Made by a program: the position numbers and the translations under genes. A stretch of 64,000 bases of DNA from Selaginella moellendorffii (lineage: Eukaryota > Streptophyta > Lycopodiopsida > Selaginellales > Selaginellaceae): the NCBI RefSeq assembly GCF_000143415.4, contig NW_003314262.1, forward strand, positions 25,496 through 89,495. Reading direction: 5' to 3'. Under the pieces are notes generated by a model that worked only from the letters and a program-made list of their open reading frames with translations, was not told the origin of the DNA and searched no databases. Shown here piece after piece: positions 44,741-56,465 of the stretch (within the stretch, counting starts at the first letter, position 1; every line of letters starts with the position of its first letter).

Positions 44741-45756
44741 ACAGGTACGCCTGTCGCATTGCCTGTGTACTACTACTCTCGTTTTTCTTCCCTTTTGCTA
44801 GCTCAGGAGCTGTAGATGATGAAAAGCTGGAAGAAAGCGGCGTCGGCTCTTCCTGTAAATAACACACGCTGCTGCCACCCTCGCGCTGTGCAGTTGCTGG
44901 AACTTAAAAAGAAATGGGACTTCCCTTTCTCTCCTGAAAAGAGATTTCTCTCACTCGCTGGCTGGCTTAGGACTTGTGTCAGAGCAGATCTAGCGTCGTC
45001 GTGTTGTTGTAAAACTAACGTGTGCTGGATGAGAAACAGGCTGCCTCCCGGCTGGATTATAATCACCTGTACTCGAGGAGACAATGCTGCGGCGCAATAT
45101 ATGATAATCATACGCTCAGGTTCTTCTCCTCATGAAGTTTGTTCTAGTAATGCATAAATCCTTTTTATCTTTTATCTTCTTTTTTTTTTTTTTGTCCTTT
45201 TTTCTTTTTTTTGATCCTGCTGCCAGCAATTTCTAGCCTTCGCGCAGCACAGGTATCCTTTCTACACTTGCAACCAGCTCGAAACTTTGCATCCAACGGG
45301 ATCATTTTTTGCAGGGATTTCAAAAGAGTGATTGAAAATCTACTAGCTATCAGACTCGGACGAACTTGCAGTAAAAGTCTTCATCCTTTTTGAAGCTAAT
45401 TACAGCATCTAGCTAGAGATCGGAGCGGAAAGAACTCACACTGGAAGGAACTTTACGAGACTGACCATGCGTAGTATGTATATGTATATTGTGTACTTCC
45501 TGCACATCTCGTAGCGCTGCTGGTGCAGGTGCTGCTTCTGGAAGTGCAGGAACTCGTACTGGCAGAGTGATCTTTCTCGAGATAATCCGGAATCGAATGT
45601 ATTGGACAATGACGAGAAAAGCCAGCTATCTGTGCAAGAGATGAACAAGTAAGTCACTGACTTGACACGAATGGCTGAGCTAAGATATGTGGTGTTCTTT
45701 TGCAGGAAAAGGAAGAAAGATTGAAAGGAAAGTGATGTGCTCACCTCTTCCTCTTC
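44741..45756. other. Convergent 3' region between MsrA and the ALOG gene
   Basis: Contains the 3' untranslated regions of two convergent genes. No third coding frame seen. Poly-T runs at 45180-45210 are notable. Confidence 0.4.
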
Positions 45757-46674
45757 TCAGTTGTGGATCTGCAAGCAGTTGGCACCAGGCTGAAGTCCCT
45801 GAGGAAGGAATTGCTGCTGAGGGTGATGGTGTTGGAGCTGCTGGTGCTGGATGAGAGGCAGGGACTGCTGAAGGACGTGGTGCTGCTGGTGGAGGTTGTG
45901 GACGGCCTGTTGCTGGGCGTGGGCTTGAGCTTGCGCATGAGCGTGAGCGTGAGCGTGAGCCTGGGCTTGGACTTGAGCGTGAACAGCGTGAGCATGATGC
46001 GCGGTGGGCGATGCCGAGGTGGGAGTGGAGCTGCTGCCGGAGCTGTTGTTGGTGATGCTGCTGCTGCTGTTGTTGCTGGTGCTGCTGGTGCCGGCGTTTG
46101 CAGCCCCGGTGTTGTTGCTCGACGGACGCTTGCGCTTCTTCTTCTCGTAAGCGATGCCGCGAGCTTTGGCCTGCATCTCACGAACTTCTCGCAGGTAGAG
46201 GCGGACGGCGCGAGCTCCAAACGGATTGGATTCCGGCTTGCCACCGTGCTCCTCGAATGCTGCTCGGAGCCGGCCGATGAGAGCGTCCAGGCTTCCCCAG
46301 GCTTGACGCAGCGGGCAGGCGCAAGGCGCTGGTGGATGGGCGATGCCGAAGAAGGGACAGGCCGGCGCGTGGATCTTGGTCTTGCCAAACTGGTCCAGGT
46401 AGCGCAGGAACTCGAGGACGTTTGCTCCACTGCAGCGAGGGAGAGTGAGAGGGGGCCTGTGGTTCCTCAGATACTGGCCGAAGGTGTTCCAGTCCCGCCG
46501 CTTCTGAGCTTCATACCTGGATGGTGGTGCTGTTGCCGACCCCTCCCCAGCTCCTGCTGCTGCTGCTGCTCCGCCGCCGGCTCCTCCATCTCCAGACGAT
46601 GGGGAAGCTCTACTGCTGCCACTTCCAGCGATAGGCGACGCGTCTCCTCCGTGAATAGGGATTAGACCGCTCAT
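45757..46674 (-). CDS. ALOG/LSH family transcription factor, 305 aa
   Basis: ALOG proteins (LSH in Arabidopsis, G1/TAW1 in rice) are plant-specific nuclear DNA-binding factors that control organ boundaries and meristem fate. The ATG at 46674 gives a Gly/Ala/Ser-rich N-terminus (1-50). The ALOG domain follows at 52-178 ([77 protein letters not shown]), including the zinc-ribbon insert with His102, Cys106, Cys118 and Cys120. A nuclear signal KKKRKR is at 178-183. The last 120 residues are low complexity: Ser/Asn, an alternating His-Ala/Gln-Ala tract and Gln/His-rich sequence. The intronless coding region is typical of the family. The open frame extends upstream to 46917, but the ALOG start context and domain favour 46674. 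Confidence 0.94.
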   Translation of the reverse strand: MSGLIPIHGGDASPIAGSGSSRASPSSGDGGAGGGAAAAAGAGEGSATAPPSRYEAQKRRDWNTFGQYLRNHRPPLTLPRCSGANVLEFLRYLDQFGKTKIHAPACPFFGIAHPPAPCACPLRQAWGSLDALIGRLRAAFEEHGGKPESNPFGARAVRLYLREVREMQAKARGIAYEKKKRKRPSSNNTGAANAGTSSTSNNSSSSITNNSSGSSSTPTSASPTAHHAHAVHAQVQAQAHAHAHAHAQAQAHAQQQAVHNLHQQHHVLQQSLPLIQHQQLQHHHPQQQFLPQGLQPGANCLQIHN

Positions 46675-47230
46675 TGCCGATCGACAAGTACCAAAGCTGC
46701 AAGACCAATTCTCTCTTTGTCCACGTTTCTTGCTTCGCAAGCTACCGCTAGACTGCAGCCGCACAGACAAGACAGCCACAGACAGACGGTGGTGTTGGAG
46801 TGGATCCTGGCACACAAAGTTAGTGTGCTCGAGGGGCGACTGCAACCAAACTGTTTCGAATCCGCGATCCTGTATACCGAGATGAGATGAAAAGCTGCGC
46901 GCAAGCCAACAAACCAATGATGCGTTCGAGGATGGACAACGAGCAAAGGGGAAGCCGGGAGATCAGTTGTTAAGAAGCCAGAGCAGTGAAACCTGGGAGC
47001 ACTGTCAGCCAATGAGGAGCTCTTGGAGGAGATCTAAACAGGAGAAGCAAGCAGCAGCAGCAGCAGCCGCCATGGCACAGGACCACAGTCCTGGAGGAAC
47101 AGAAAAAAGAAAATTAAAAGCGAGAAGCAGCAGGCAGAGAAGGATGAGGAGGAAAAATGACAGTGGTACTTAATTGAGGACGAGAGCTTCCGTGAGCTAA
47201 GGAGCAGGCCGAGTATATATATACTCACAC
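46675..47230 (-). promoter_or_regulatory. Leader and promoter of the ALOG gene
   Basis: A TATATATATA run at about 47213-47224 within GAGTATATATATACTC is placed about 540 bp upstream of the start codon and could serve as the TATA box for a long leader. The leader carries several upstream ATGs. A CAG-rich stretch lies at 47046-47070. Confidence 0.45.
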
Positions 47231-50200
47231 ACAGCACACAGGAGAAAGGGGGAAAAATTTTGAAGGAAAGGAGGCTATTGGAACAGTGCGAGACACTTGG
47301 AGGCTGGCTGGTTGCTCTCAGAACGCACACCTGAACTGACACGAACGAAAAAGAATTGGACGACTCAAGGAAGAGAAGGAGGGGGAAAAGAGAAACTCGG
47401 AGATCTACCACCACTCAGGAGGAAAGAGAAGTGCTGTGTACACACTCCCGTGCAAGTAGCAGATTTCTGGCTCGACTCTCGCCACTGGAGGACATTCGAG
47501 TGAGGAGCTACAGTAGTGAGGAAGGGGATTGATTGATTTGAGCCGCGGGTGGTATTTTCGAGCTCGCGGAAAAATCCAGGAGGGAAGCGTCTACATGCCG
47601 CTTTCTACCGATCAAAGTCGTGACGACGCTATAGTGACCGGACGCGAAGAAAAATTCCCCTGTGCAGGAGATACAGTACCAACTGGAGGCCAACAGACTG
47701 GTAAGTTCTTCTCTCTCTCTCTCTCTCTCTTTTTCTTCCTTTTTTTTTTTTTTTTGCTCCTTTCTCTTTAAATTCTCTTTGCTTTGCTTACTTGCTCGCT
47801 GCTACGAGGTGCTTCCAGTTGCGTTTCGTTTTGTGACTTCGCTATATAGCTACTCACTGTTCATGAATGATTGCCAGATCCAAGCGGACATGGACGGGTA
47901 TATGGGGGGCCGGCATTGGCAAGCAAGCGTATCACTCCAAATATTTGGCACCACTGTTGATCAGCCTCTCGGGCCGGCCTCTATATATCTCTATCCGGTG
48001 TCGACACAAACAAGGTACTGTGGCTCTCTACAGTAGCTCTCTCGGAATTTGATCTCTCGATCTTGTCACAGCGGTGGCACACGCTTGCAACCGAAGAAGA
48101 GCTCACCACACTCGGAATTTAAGACCAAAGTAAGATCGATCGAAAGGTAAGCGCTTGAATTCTATCTTCGCTTTCAATTGTCTTTTTTTCGGTGCAGTGT
48201 ATACGTGTACGTCTGTGAGAAGTCACTAGTAGAATCCGTGAGCTCCTGTTTGGTCAAGTAAAACGCCAAAGCGCTGAGAGATGCTCCGAGCAAAGAAAAA
48301 GAGCGAGAAATGGTGTACGCTTCTCGCACCGCGTTGCATTCTGTGTCTTTAGCCGGAATGAAAAACGTGGACGCCCGCCCCGCACTATATAGTCCAAATT
48401 CCTTCCAAGATGCTCTCTCGCTTAATCGCCCGGCTTAATCCGCGATTAAGCCACCTTTTTTTTTTCCCCCCTTTAGCTGGGCCACTCTTGAGATGAGATG
48501 GACAAAGAGGAATCAGACAGGGTGGACCCATAGTCGTGCTCAAAAATTGACGTGACCCATGAGCACCACCCTCCCTTCTTCCTCAATGTCCAAAAAAATT
48601 GTATACATATAAATTAATAGAATTTAAACATTAGGAATTTTAAAAATGCTTCTTCGGCCTCTTCGTCTTCGTCACCTTTTGTATCGTATTCTCCCCTTTT
48701 TCTTTTCTTCCATTTTTCCTTTTGTAATTGCCACCTTACTCGATAGGATAGCAACAATTCTTCTTCCTTGTCTAAAGATAAATCTTTTAGTTCCTTGGAT
48801 GGAGATGGCGGGAAGGGATGGATGGATCCACTAAACAAAATGGTTTTTCCGGGGGGGCAAAGGGGTCCCAGTGTTTTGAGTCTTGTATAAACAAACCCCA
48901 TCGTTTCGTAGCTGCCTAGACTAGCTTGGCTCCATCTAAGTGTATGTTTATATTGCGAAGTTTAAACCTCCCCTTATGATATGTGAATCTTTCAAGCATT
49001 TTCTTAGAATTTCCTGGGCGATGGTGGTAGGGTCACACAAACACACACGACACACACACCCACACAAAAGCTTGAATGCTCTCTCCTCTTCGAATTTGGA
49101 GAGAAAGATACGGCGATTAAACTTGAAATATATGTGGAGGAGGGGTGACGAAACAATGATGCTTGTTTGCAAGTGAGGAGAGGAAAAGAGGAGAATGCCG
49201 GGCCCCAATTCACCGGACAATGGCAGGCAAGCACACGACTCTGTGCTGCAATTACCGTGTAGCATCAAATCTCCTTTGATTCTCAGACTTGGTTGCTAGT
49301 ATATCTAGCACGAGTCATAAGCACAAAAAGAGTGACCCCATTTGGATCTTTGAAGCTACAAAGCCTCTTGTAAGTTGAATTCATCCTTAAAGTTTTTTTT
49401 TTATTTTTTTATTCCCCCTTGTAAAACAATGGGTCTCCAGGCTTTTTTTAAAGTGTTTTAGTGTTTTTCGCGGGGTTGGCTGCTTTTGTTGTTTAGCTGT
49501 GCTGGCTTTGAAGCACTTCTTTGCTGGTGGACGCTTTTGCTAACACAAATAGAAAGATGGCCTCCAATATGGACTGTAGACGAGTAGATGAGAAGAAAAT
49601 GATATTTATTTTATAAGAAAGAAAACGATGTTAAAGGTCGTTGTTCTTAGTGTTACGTTGCGTAGTGAGTGTATTGTGCGTACAATCTTGTGTACACTGT
49701 ACGTTGAATCAAAGACGAAACTTCTCCGGAAGAGCCTGAGGGAAAAAGCAGCTTGAGAATCGGATCCGTCAGGTAGCCGTGTCCCTGTCCTTCGCAACGC
49801 AGCCAAAATTTTTCACACCTATTGTACATTTCAGTTCAATGGTCTTATGCTTCAAGATGGTTGCTGTAAAACCCAAAAACATGTAATATTAGTATTTTGG
49901 TAAATTCATGTCCTTCTTGGTGGTCGTATTCAGATTCTGAGAATTCAATTTTGCTGGGCCCTATAAACACTAAACCTCAAAGTTCGTCTTGAAAATTCAA
50001 TAAAACTAAGACAAAAGTGTCTTTCGGTTGGCCATTGTAGAGATTTTGCACAGTGCCCGCAAAGGTCCCTCAGATTTGCTTCGTTTGGGCTTCATTGCTT
50101 GATCGGTACCATATATACTTCTCGTGTAGTCCACCCCCGAGCTTTGGGTCATTGTCTTGGTCAGAGGCTGTCCATAAGCATATATAAGCGCGGCGGGAGA

Positions 50201-52008
50201 TAATTGACTTTGACCACTCCTTTTTTCGTTCTTCTTCCACTTTATTCTCTTTTTTTTCCTCAAAGCTGATCTGACTAAACAGTGCATAACCGACCCTTGA
50301 CCGCTGTAGAAACAAACGGGTCAAGCAAAAGTCAAACTGGTCAAACAGTAGTCAAGCAACCTCGTATTGTTCAATGTCAGCAGTGCTTACACTGAATTCC
50401 AAGTCTCGTGGGTTGCGATGTGGAAATAATTGTGACTGCCTCGAGTCGTTCGCCTCTCCTTTGGGTGGGAGGAAACAAGCCCAGGTTTTTTCGAGTGAAG
50501 CAAAGCACTGGCTCAGAATTATTCTTAATAATATTTTATTATTTCTAAATGGTCAGATCATACAATGCACCAACACCACAACACTTAGTGGGGGTGTGGA
50601 TTCGCTCCCGCAAACACACATATGGAAATACATTACCGAATTCACTCGTCTCAAAAACTTTCCTGTCAGTTTTAAATATCTTAATCTAAACTTATCAAAC
50701 GACCACCGAAGGAGGTGAATTTTAAATCGATCACAGCTAATTTCTTAGAGATTCTAGCTCGCAGCAGTATTAATCTTGCTACTTTTTTACTAACGATTTT
50801 AAAAATCATGTACTATTAACAGAAATCTGAATATAAACCAACGTACGATCAGACCTTTAGTTCTCTTTTCCTTGTGTTCTTCAATATGATATGGCAAGTA
50901 ACCAAAAGACGAAATCAAAGTGATTTGATTTCTTTGTGTGTGGGACTGATTGATTGATCTGATCAAATCAACCACGAGTTTTTTATATGTATTTTTTTAA
51001 TTTTCGATATGCAAGGACAAACACATCTCTCTTTCACACATTGAAGCTTTCGAAGGCCCATATGCTTCCCAAGTCAATGTGCGACGAATATCTTATATTT
51101 GTTTCAAACAAATATTTCTTCTCTTTTTCACCCTGCCGCTGTTGATTCTAGAAGCTCCACCGCAGTAAACCATCCGAGGTAGTTTCCCCAAGCCGCTCCA
51201 CAGAGGAAATATTTTTAGAATTATTAAATATTATAAATTGGAAAGCTTCATAGTGGGAATTTGAGACTTACACTTACGGTCTAAGATAGTATCAACCTTA
51301 TAAATTACGTGAATCCAGCTTCTCCTTTTCTATTTTACTGAGGAGGAGGAATTATTGGCACTAGTGGAGGAGAATTTGGCCATCACAATAAGCACTTGTT
51401 TGTTCTTTAGGTTACGTTGCTTCTCTTGTCTCCCATAATCGTTGCTCCATACACATCACCCACAATTTAAATACCATATTTTGAAAGCGAGGTCCGCAAA
51501 TTCAATCACAACACCCATTTTTTAATCCTTGTTAGTGGTTTGGTACGATTGTTCGTTGTGCATTATCAAAGTTGCAAGTGGGGAGGGTGGCATGGTCAAT
51601 TTGCCTCCATGAGATTTGCACCTATGTCTTCAACTTCTCTAGCTCCTTTTGCATAGAATACTTGTATACACGCCCATATGAATTTCAAGAGAAAATGGGA
51701 TTTTAATATAGTTCTTCACAGGCAAGTGTTGATTGATTCCTATGTCATGTCATGCCACCAAAGGTAGAAGAATCGTTCAAGGAAAAAAAAATGAGGGTGA
51801 GAACATGGCGTATGCCGTATGCATGGAAGAAGAAACGGTGTGTCGCAACTTTGAAATACGTTCTTTGTCGAGTTATCCATGTCGTCTTGTGCGTAGCACC
51901 GCCCAGATAAGCTAATTAATTCCCCCCGATTAGAGCGCTAAGCTCCTGCATTCTAGAAGCAGCTCCCTTTGTACCGAACAAAGGAAAAACAAGGATAAAA
52001 GAAAACAA
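47231..52008. other. Long intergenic region without supported genes
   Basis: About 4.8 kb between the divergent ALOG and 52021 genes. It holds a TC microsatellite (about 47709-47731), a cluster of seven W-box cores at 50204-50355 and several poly-T runs. Short open frames show no domains, splice logic or composition of real genes. Part of it may be ALOG regulatory DNA, as developmental regulators often have large upstream regions. Confidence 0.4.
50204..50355. promoter_or_regulatory. Cluster of seven W-box cores
   Basis: TTGAC or its complement GTCAA occurs at 50204, 50211, 50298, 50320, 50331, 50340 and 50351, three or four of them with the fuller TTGACC/GGTCAA form. WRKY factors bind such sites and clusters mark stress- or defence-responsive control regions. 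The gene it would serve is not evident. Confidence 0.4.
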
Positions 52009-52017
52009 TTAGGGTTT
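52009..52017 (+). promoter_or_regulatory. Telo-box before the 52021 gene
   Basis: TTAGGGTTT directly precedes the ATG by three bases, the same arrangement as before MsrA. Confidence 0.45.
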
Positions 52018-52020
52018 GCG

Positions 52021-52635
52021 ATGTTTGGGGAGATGGATGCGGTTGCGGAGCTCAAATTTTCGATCGGTTCTTGGGATAGAGACGCGTTGATGGGTATGAT
52101 CTTGTATTGGTTTTTCTTGGGCGCCGTGTCGATCGGCCTTTTTACAGATGACATGTTTCGCCTGTCTTCATCCAAGCCGCGAGTTCCAGTTAAGTTGTTC
52201 TCTATAGTTTTTTTTTTTAATCCTAAGGACAGTACATTCTATAGAACAAGAGCAGAAAGAGAGGATTGTTGAGCAAATCTGCCGCAAGATTGGTGCTCCA
52301 GAAATCGGTGGCTTGTCGATCCTCGGCCCTGAGACAGGTAAAATGATTCGAGTTTTTCTTCTTCTTAAAAAGAAAAAGCGTCTCTTTCTTTACAGGGGAA
52401 GTTTGCTGTAGCTCGGAGTGGAAATGGAGATGGCCAGAATTTCCCTGCTGCCAAAGCGGCCGAAGTGAAAGCTCGAGCTCAAGCTGTCACTCTTGTTGGT
52501 AAAAAGCAAAAGCTCCAGTAAGTTTCTTACTACATTCTTTAAAACTACTTCACAATTACTGTTGTCTCTAGTGATTCCAAGCCGAGTGCCTCCAAGCTGA
52601 AGATGATGCTGCTTAAGAAGCTCCACGCCAAATAA
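52021..52635 (+). CDS. Small five-exon protein of unknown function, about 130 aa
   Basis: Exons 52021-52093, 52148-52188, 52245-52337, 52396-52517 and 52572-52635. The four introns are 54-58 bp GT-AG with proper pyrimidine tracts, and phases agree over the whole chain, ending with TAA at 52633-52635. The N-terminus starts MFGEMDAVAELKFSIGSWDR. The C-terminal half is basic and Ala-rich (GKFAVARSGNGDGQ; AAEVKARAQAV; SKLKMMLLKKLHAK), suggesting a nucleic-acid- or chromatin-associated protein, but no family was recognised. Exon 3 is also open in another frame that looks more protein-like (RIVEQICRKIGAP), yet that frame does not fit the downstream splice phase. The gene ends 89 bp before the next ATG. 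Confidence 0.6.
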
Positions 52636-52724
52636 TATTGTCCATATCAATATATTTTCAAAGATATTTGAATATTCTCGCATTTTTTCTAGGGTTCTCC
52701 GTTGTTCTTGGTAGCAGCGTAGCA

Positions 52725-53702
52725 ATGGGCAGAGGTGGTGAGAATAGTGGCGGTAGCGCTTCTCACTCGCCGAGCATGGAGGATCTAGTGAAGCGGCTGA
52801 GCGGCGTGAGGGTGGCGGCGCCGCCCCAGCCACTGCCGCTGCCACACTTCTCCAAGCCCGATGTCCTGCGCCGCCACAACGCTGGCGTGGCCCGGAAGCG
52901 GATGTTCGACAACACCGGGCTGTACAAGACGTCGCTCAACTTCCGCGGTGAGTCCAATCCCCACGCCGCCTCCCTGGGCGATCCCGAGTCCCTGGCACTC
53001 TCCAATCCCATCTTGCTCCAGGATCTCCAGCTCGAGCGTGTCCACCGCAACCGCGTCCTCTTCGCCACCCTCATCGGCGAGCCATTCCGCGCCACCTCCG
53101 TGATCACGGTTCTGGAGGATCAAGCCGGCCATGCGAGCATCATCACGCTCTCCTTCCCCAGCGCCGGGGAGTCTCACTACCCAAGCGGCACAAAGGTGGC
53201 GATCAAGGACCCTTACTTCAAGACCGCCATGGACGGCTCCATTTGCATCCGCGTGGACAACCCGGACCTCATCGTACGAGTCAATGACGTGTCCATGGCG
53301 GTGGCATTCCGGCTGCAGGGGAACAACCTCTTCGCGTCCAAGGCCTACGCCGACGCCGTGGATCGCTACACGGCGTGTATCAACGGCTGCCTCGACATGC
53401 TGACGTCGAATACCCGGGTGGCGACCGTCCTCGAGGTGCTGCTGCTGGCGCTGTCCAACCGCGCTGAGGTGTACCTGAGGGTGGCGGAGTTTGGCAAGGC
53501 TGTGGCTGACGCGGATGCTGCGCTGGTGATCGACGTGGAGCACGTCAAGAGCTTGTATCGCAAGGGCCGCGGGCTGATGGGCCTGGGGGAGTACAAGGAG
53601 GCGTGTGTCTGGCTGCAGAAGGCTGTGGACAAGGATCCCGAGAAGGCCGAGGCCAAGGAGAGCCTCAACGAGGCACGAGAGAAGGCTTCTTGCTCACTCT
53701 AA
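52725..53702 (+). CDS. TPR-domain protein, 325 aa
   Basis: Intronless, GC-rich frame. The ATG at 52725 is the first true ATG (GTAGCAATGGGC). Residues 1-60 are a low-complexity leader. Residues 95-190 resemble the N-terminal region of plant and fungal TPR-SET (SMYD-like) proteins, with a strand-rich block ending in a KVAIKDPYFKTAMDGS-type motif and IRVDNPDLIV. TPR-like repeats follow at about 195-228 (FRLQGNNLFASKAYADAV), 243-276 (LSNRAEVYLRVAEFGKAV) and 280-313 (LYRKGRGLMGLGEYKEAC), an arrangement used for protein-protein contacts. The stop comes directly after the repeats, so no SET domain is present; either a shortened relative or a separate adaptor family. Confidence 0.82.
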   Translation: MGRGGENSGGSASHSPSMEDLVKRLSGVRVAAPPQPLPLPHFSKPDVLRRHNAGVARKRMFDNTGLYKTSLNFRGESNPHAASLGDPESLALSNPILLQDLQLERVHRNRVLFATLIGEPFRATSVITVLEDQAGHASIITLSFPSAGESHYPSGTKVAIKDPYFKTAMDGSICIRVDNPDLIVRVNDVSMAVAFRLQGNNLFASKAYADAVDRYTACINGCLDMLTSNTRVATVLEVLLLALSNRAEVYLRVAEFGKAVADADAALVIDVEHVKSLYRKGRGLMGLGEYKEACVWLQKAVDKDPEKAEAKESLNEAREKASCSL

Positions 53703-53909
53703 AGCTATTTGTTTCTAGCAATAGTAGTTTCTAGGAATATTGGAATAGCCTCGACGAGGCACTAGGCTTGCGTAGATTAAGAGCTTTGGTACAATTTTCT
53801 TCATTTAAATTTTAGCCAATTAAAAATATTTGGAAGTTGTCTACAAAATAAAGATTAATGGTGTTTGTGGTTATTTATTTATTTTGTTTCTCAACAATTT
53901 TCTTGAGGC

Positions 53910-54640
53910 TGATGAACTTCACTCCAGAGAACAGGATTTGAATCTTGTAGGAGAAAATACTACAAATAACATTATTTCAGACTTACTCTTGATGGTCAAT
54001 TGAATTCCACATAATTCTGGAATACCATCTGGACAAGGTATAAGAACCTTTCTATTAATTTACAAATTTGGATGCTTAGCCCTGGTACAAGAGGTAGAAG
54101 TCGTTTTATATGCTCACCGAAGTTAGGACAAGTTCAAAGCACTGAAAGAATTAGAGTAGAATTAGCTAATGGATTATCACCCTAGCTTGGTAATATATTA
54201 ATTTCCTTAATGTATGGTATCTATTATTTTATTCGAAATATCTAATGAAATATCTAGAGAATATAGATCAAGAATAAATACATATGGTTTTAATGATTAT
54301 AACATTTATACTTTTACTTTAATTTGTTCAACAGTTTTTGATATTCTCATACCCATGAGCTTCATAACTTCTCCAAATAAAAAATCATATCTTTATTTAC
54401 ATTATAATTGTAAGTTAGTGCTTTATGTGGGCAATATAAATAAATGGTCAATCAAAAGAAATGACAAAAATTGCTTATCTTAAACTTCAATATGATGGAA
54501 ATTTAGTATTATACAATGAATATAAGGTAGCAGTTTTGTCACCTAATAAATATTATTTGCCTCAATTAAATTATTTAATGAATATGCATCTTTCTTTATA
54601 AAATGATTGTAATTTGGTGTTATATATTGTTACAAGAAAT
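53910..54640 (+). pseudogene. Bulb-type (mannose-binding) lectin relic
   Basis: Short pieces in different frames recall the B-lectin domain: FRLTLDGQLN and WNTIWTR near 53980-54035, YLHYNCKLVLYVGN near 54396-54435, and a perfect mannose-binding motif QYDGNLVLY (Q-x-D-x-N-x-V-x-Y) at 54488-54514, followed by a third decayed copy (DCNLVLY) near 54605. Stops and frameshifts lie between them and base composition is AT-rich like the surroundings. B-lectin domains occur in secreted lectins and in receptor kinases; no kinase part is near. Confidence 0.55.
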
Positions 54641-56248
54641 ATATTCTCAAAAACACCTAAGAGTGAAAGCCTTTAAGAATATGAGACATTTTGTTAATAG
54701 TTCTTGATGAATGTTTATTTGGCTTGCACATATGAAATAGATAAGAATAAAATTTTAAAAAAATATTTCATATAATTAATATTTTATTGTGTGTTGCATG
54801 TAGCAACATTTGGTTTTTTAAATAGCATTAGCATTATTGAATATCCAATTGATCAATTACAAGTATATTTATAATTTATAAATCAAGATTAATCTTATTA
54901 AATAAAGTTTATTCTCTTTATTACATATAACATTTTTCAAAGATATAACTTATCTTCACATATCAAGGGCTACATTTGAATTTTAATATACACATGTTAC
55001 AATATACCAAAATCTATAAAAAAAAAAAGTATAGAAAAGAAGAATGACTTATAATTATTGTGTCAAAAAGATTTTTGCAACTTTTTGCAATTAAAAAAAT
55101 ATGATGGAAATCCCTTTAAATAATTGTGGTAAACAAGAAGATGTAAAGTGGAATTTAAAATTTTAATTAAGGTAAAATATAATTTTTAAGACTAAAAACT
55201 TAATTAAATGTTATTTAGGCAATTGTACACTATAGTGGTATAAAAACGTGGTAAAAATTGATTAAAATATTTACTATTTAATTAAAAAAATTAACTAATT
55301 TTCAGGAAAACAAATTTTGCAACTAGTTTTATTCTGAAAATAAATATAATCATATAACTAGTCCAAATAATCAAATATAAAATATTTAATAAATAAATAA
55401 TAATAAATAAATAAATATTTTTAATAGATAGTCATTTTGGTTACTTTTTAATCTTGTAATTTGCATTCGCTCAATTATAAAGAACTTTATGTACTTGAAT
55501 TAGCATTGTTTTGAGATCCAATTTAAGCTAAAATATCAAATTCATTATATGTTGGTTAAATGATTATATATGATATGTTTCATCTAGAAGACTACCACAA
55601 TAATACCCCTATCCTCCAAACCAACAAGTTCTACTTGATACATTAAATATGTTTAATAGGGTAACAATTGGGCCGAAAGGGGGAAGGGGCAATAAGGGGT
55701 GGGGGATGAAAGGGGTTTATAGGAATGGCTTCCCCTTGGGTAGTGTTTAGTATGTAAATGGAGAAAATGTTGATGTGCATGTGTAAATCCATCATCTGTA
55801 CATCTATTGTAGCCTTTGAAGGTTCAATGAGAACATTAAATTAATTACTATAGTATTTGCATTTGGTCTTTTAAAGCAATAGGGGTTATTGTTATTAGAG
55901 TTGGCAATGTGGGGGGATGTTTTATTGAACATGCCTGGAGTGGCCAAATTTATATAAGCAATAGAAGGGTGGGCTATATTTCTCTCTAGATCACTTTGTC
56001 TTAATATAGTTGGTAGAAGCATCAAAACCTAGGACCCTACCCCTACCCTCAATAGGAACCATTCTTGCCCCACTTTGTGGTGGGTTGCACTTATGATCTA
56101 AAATGCTCTTGATTGATAGATAATGGTCATCTAACAATAATGTGTTAGTTAGTGATCACTCCATACCCAACCTATGGGGTACTAGGCTTTGGATCATTTA
56201 TTACGTGGCTACAATTAGGGCAAGATATATAATGGGTGTGGATAACAT
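54641..56248. other. AT-rich desert
   Basis: No gene on either strand. Contains an AT-rich palindromic repeat near 54857-54915 related by inversion to 8193-8250, and a G-rich stretch near 55675-55720. Confidence 0.45.
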
Positions 56249-56465
56249 TGTAAGCTCATGAATTGAAACTTCCTGAGAAGTCACCTAGCCCAATATTATT
56301 TAAACCCAAAGGACGTAACCCCAAATATCCTAAAACCCTTAATCGATTAGAAAAAAGTGCATTTTTATTCATGGGCTTTTTCCCTTTATATTTAAACTTA
56401 TACAAATCATTTCTTAAGTAATTCCCTTTAGTTGCTTATAAACACTTAGGCAAATAGTGAATGCT
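56249..56465 (-). repeat. LTR-end repeat R1, copy 3
   Basis: TGTAAGCTCATGAATTGAAAC.. with all R1 blocks (TTATTTAAACCCAAAGGAC, GTGCATTTTTATTCATGG, CCCTTTATATTTAAACTT). The most complete copy in the window. Confidence 0.6.

Noticed and set aside
45763-46665. 300-codon plus-strand frame
   Set aside because: Antisense shadow of the ALOG gene; Gly/Val/Ser-rich and without domain.
47529-47560. Possible miR171-like sequence (GATTTGAGCCGCG)
   Set aside because: Only the first part resembles the miRNA, with an extra T; the rest differs and no hairpin arm was found.
50374-50718. 114-codon plus-strand frame after the W-box cluster
   Set aside because: No domain, signal or splice support, and composition drifts to that of intergenic DNA.
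52785-53543. 252-codon minus-strand frame
   Set aside because: Antisense shadow of the TPR gene; His/Val/Gly/Arg-rich as expected from the GC-rich complement.
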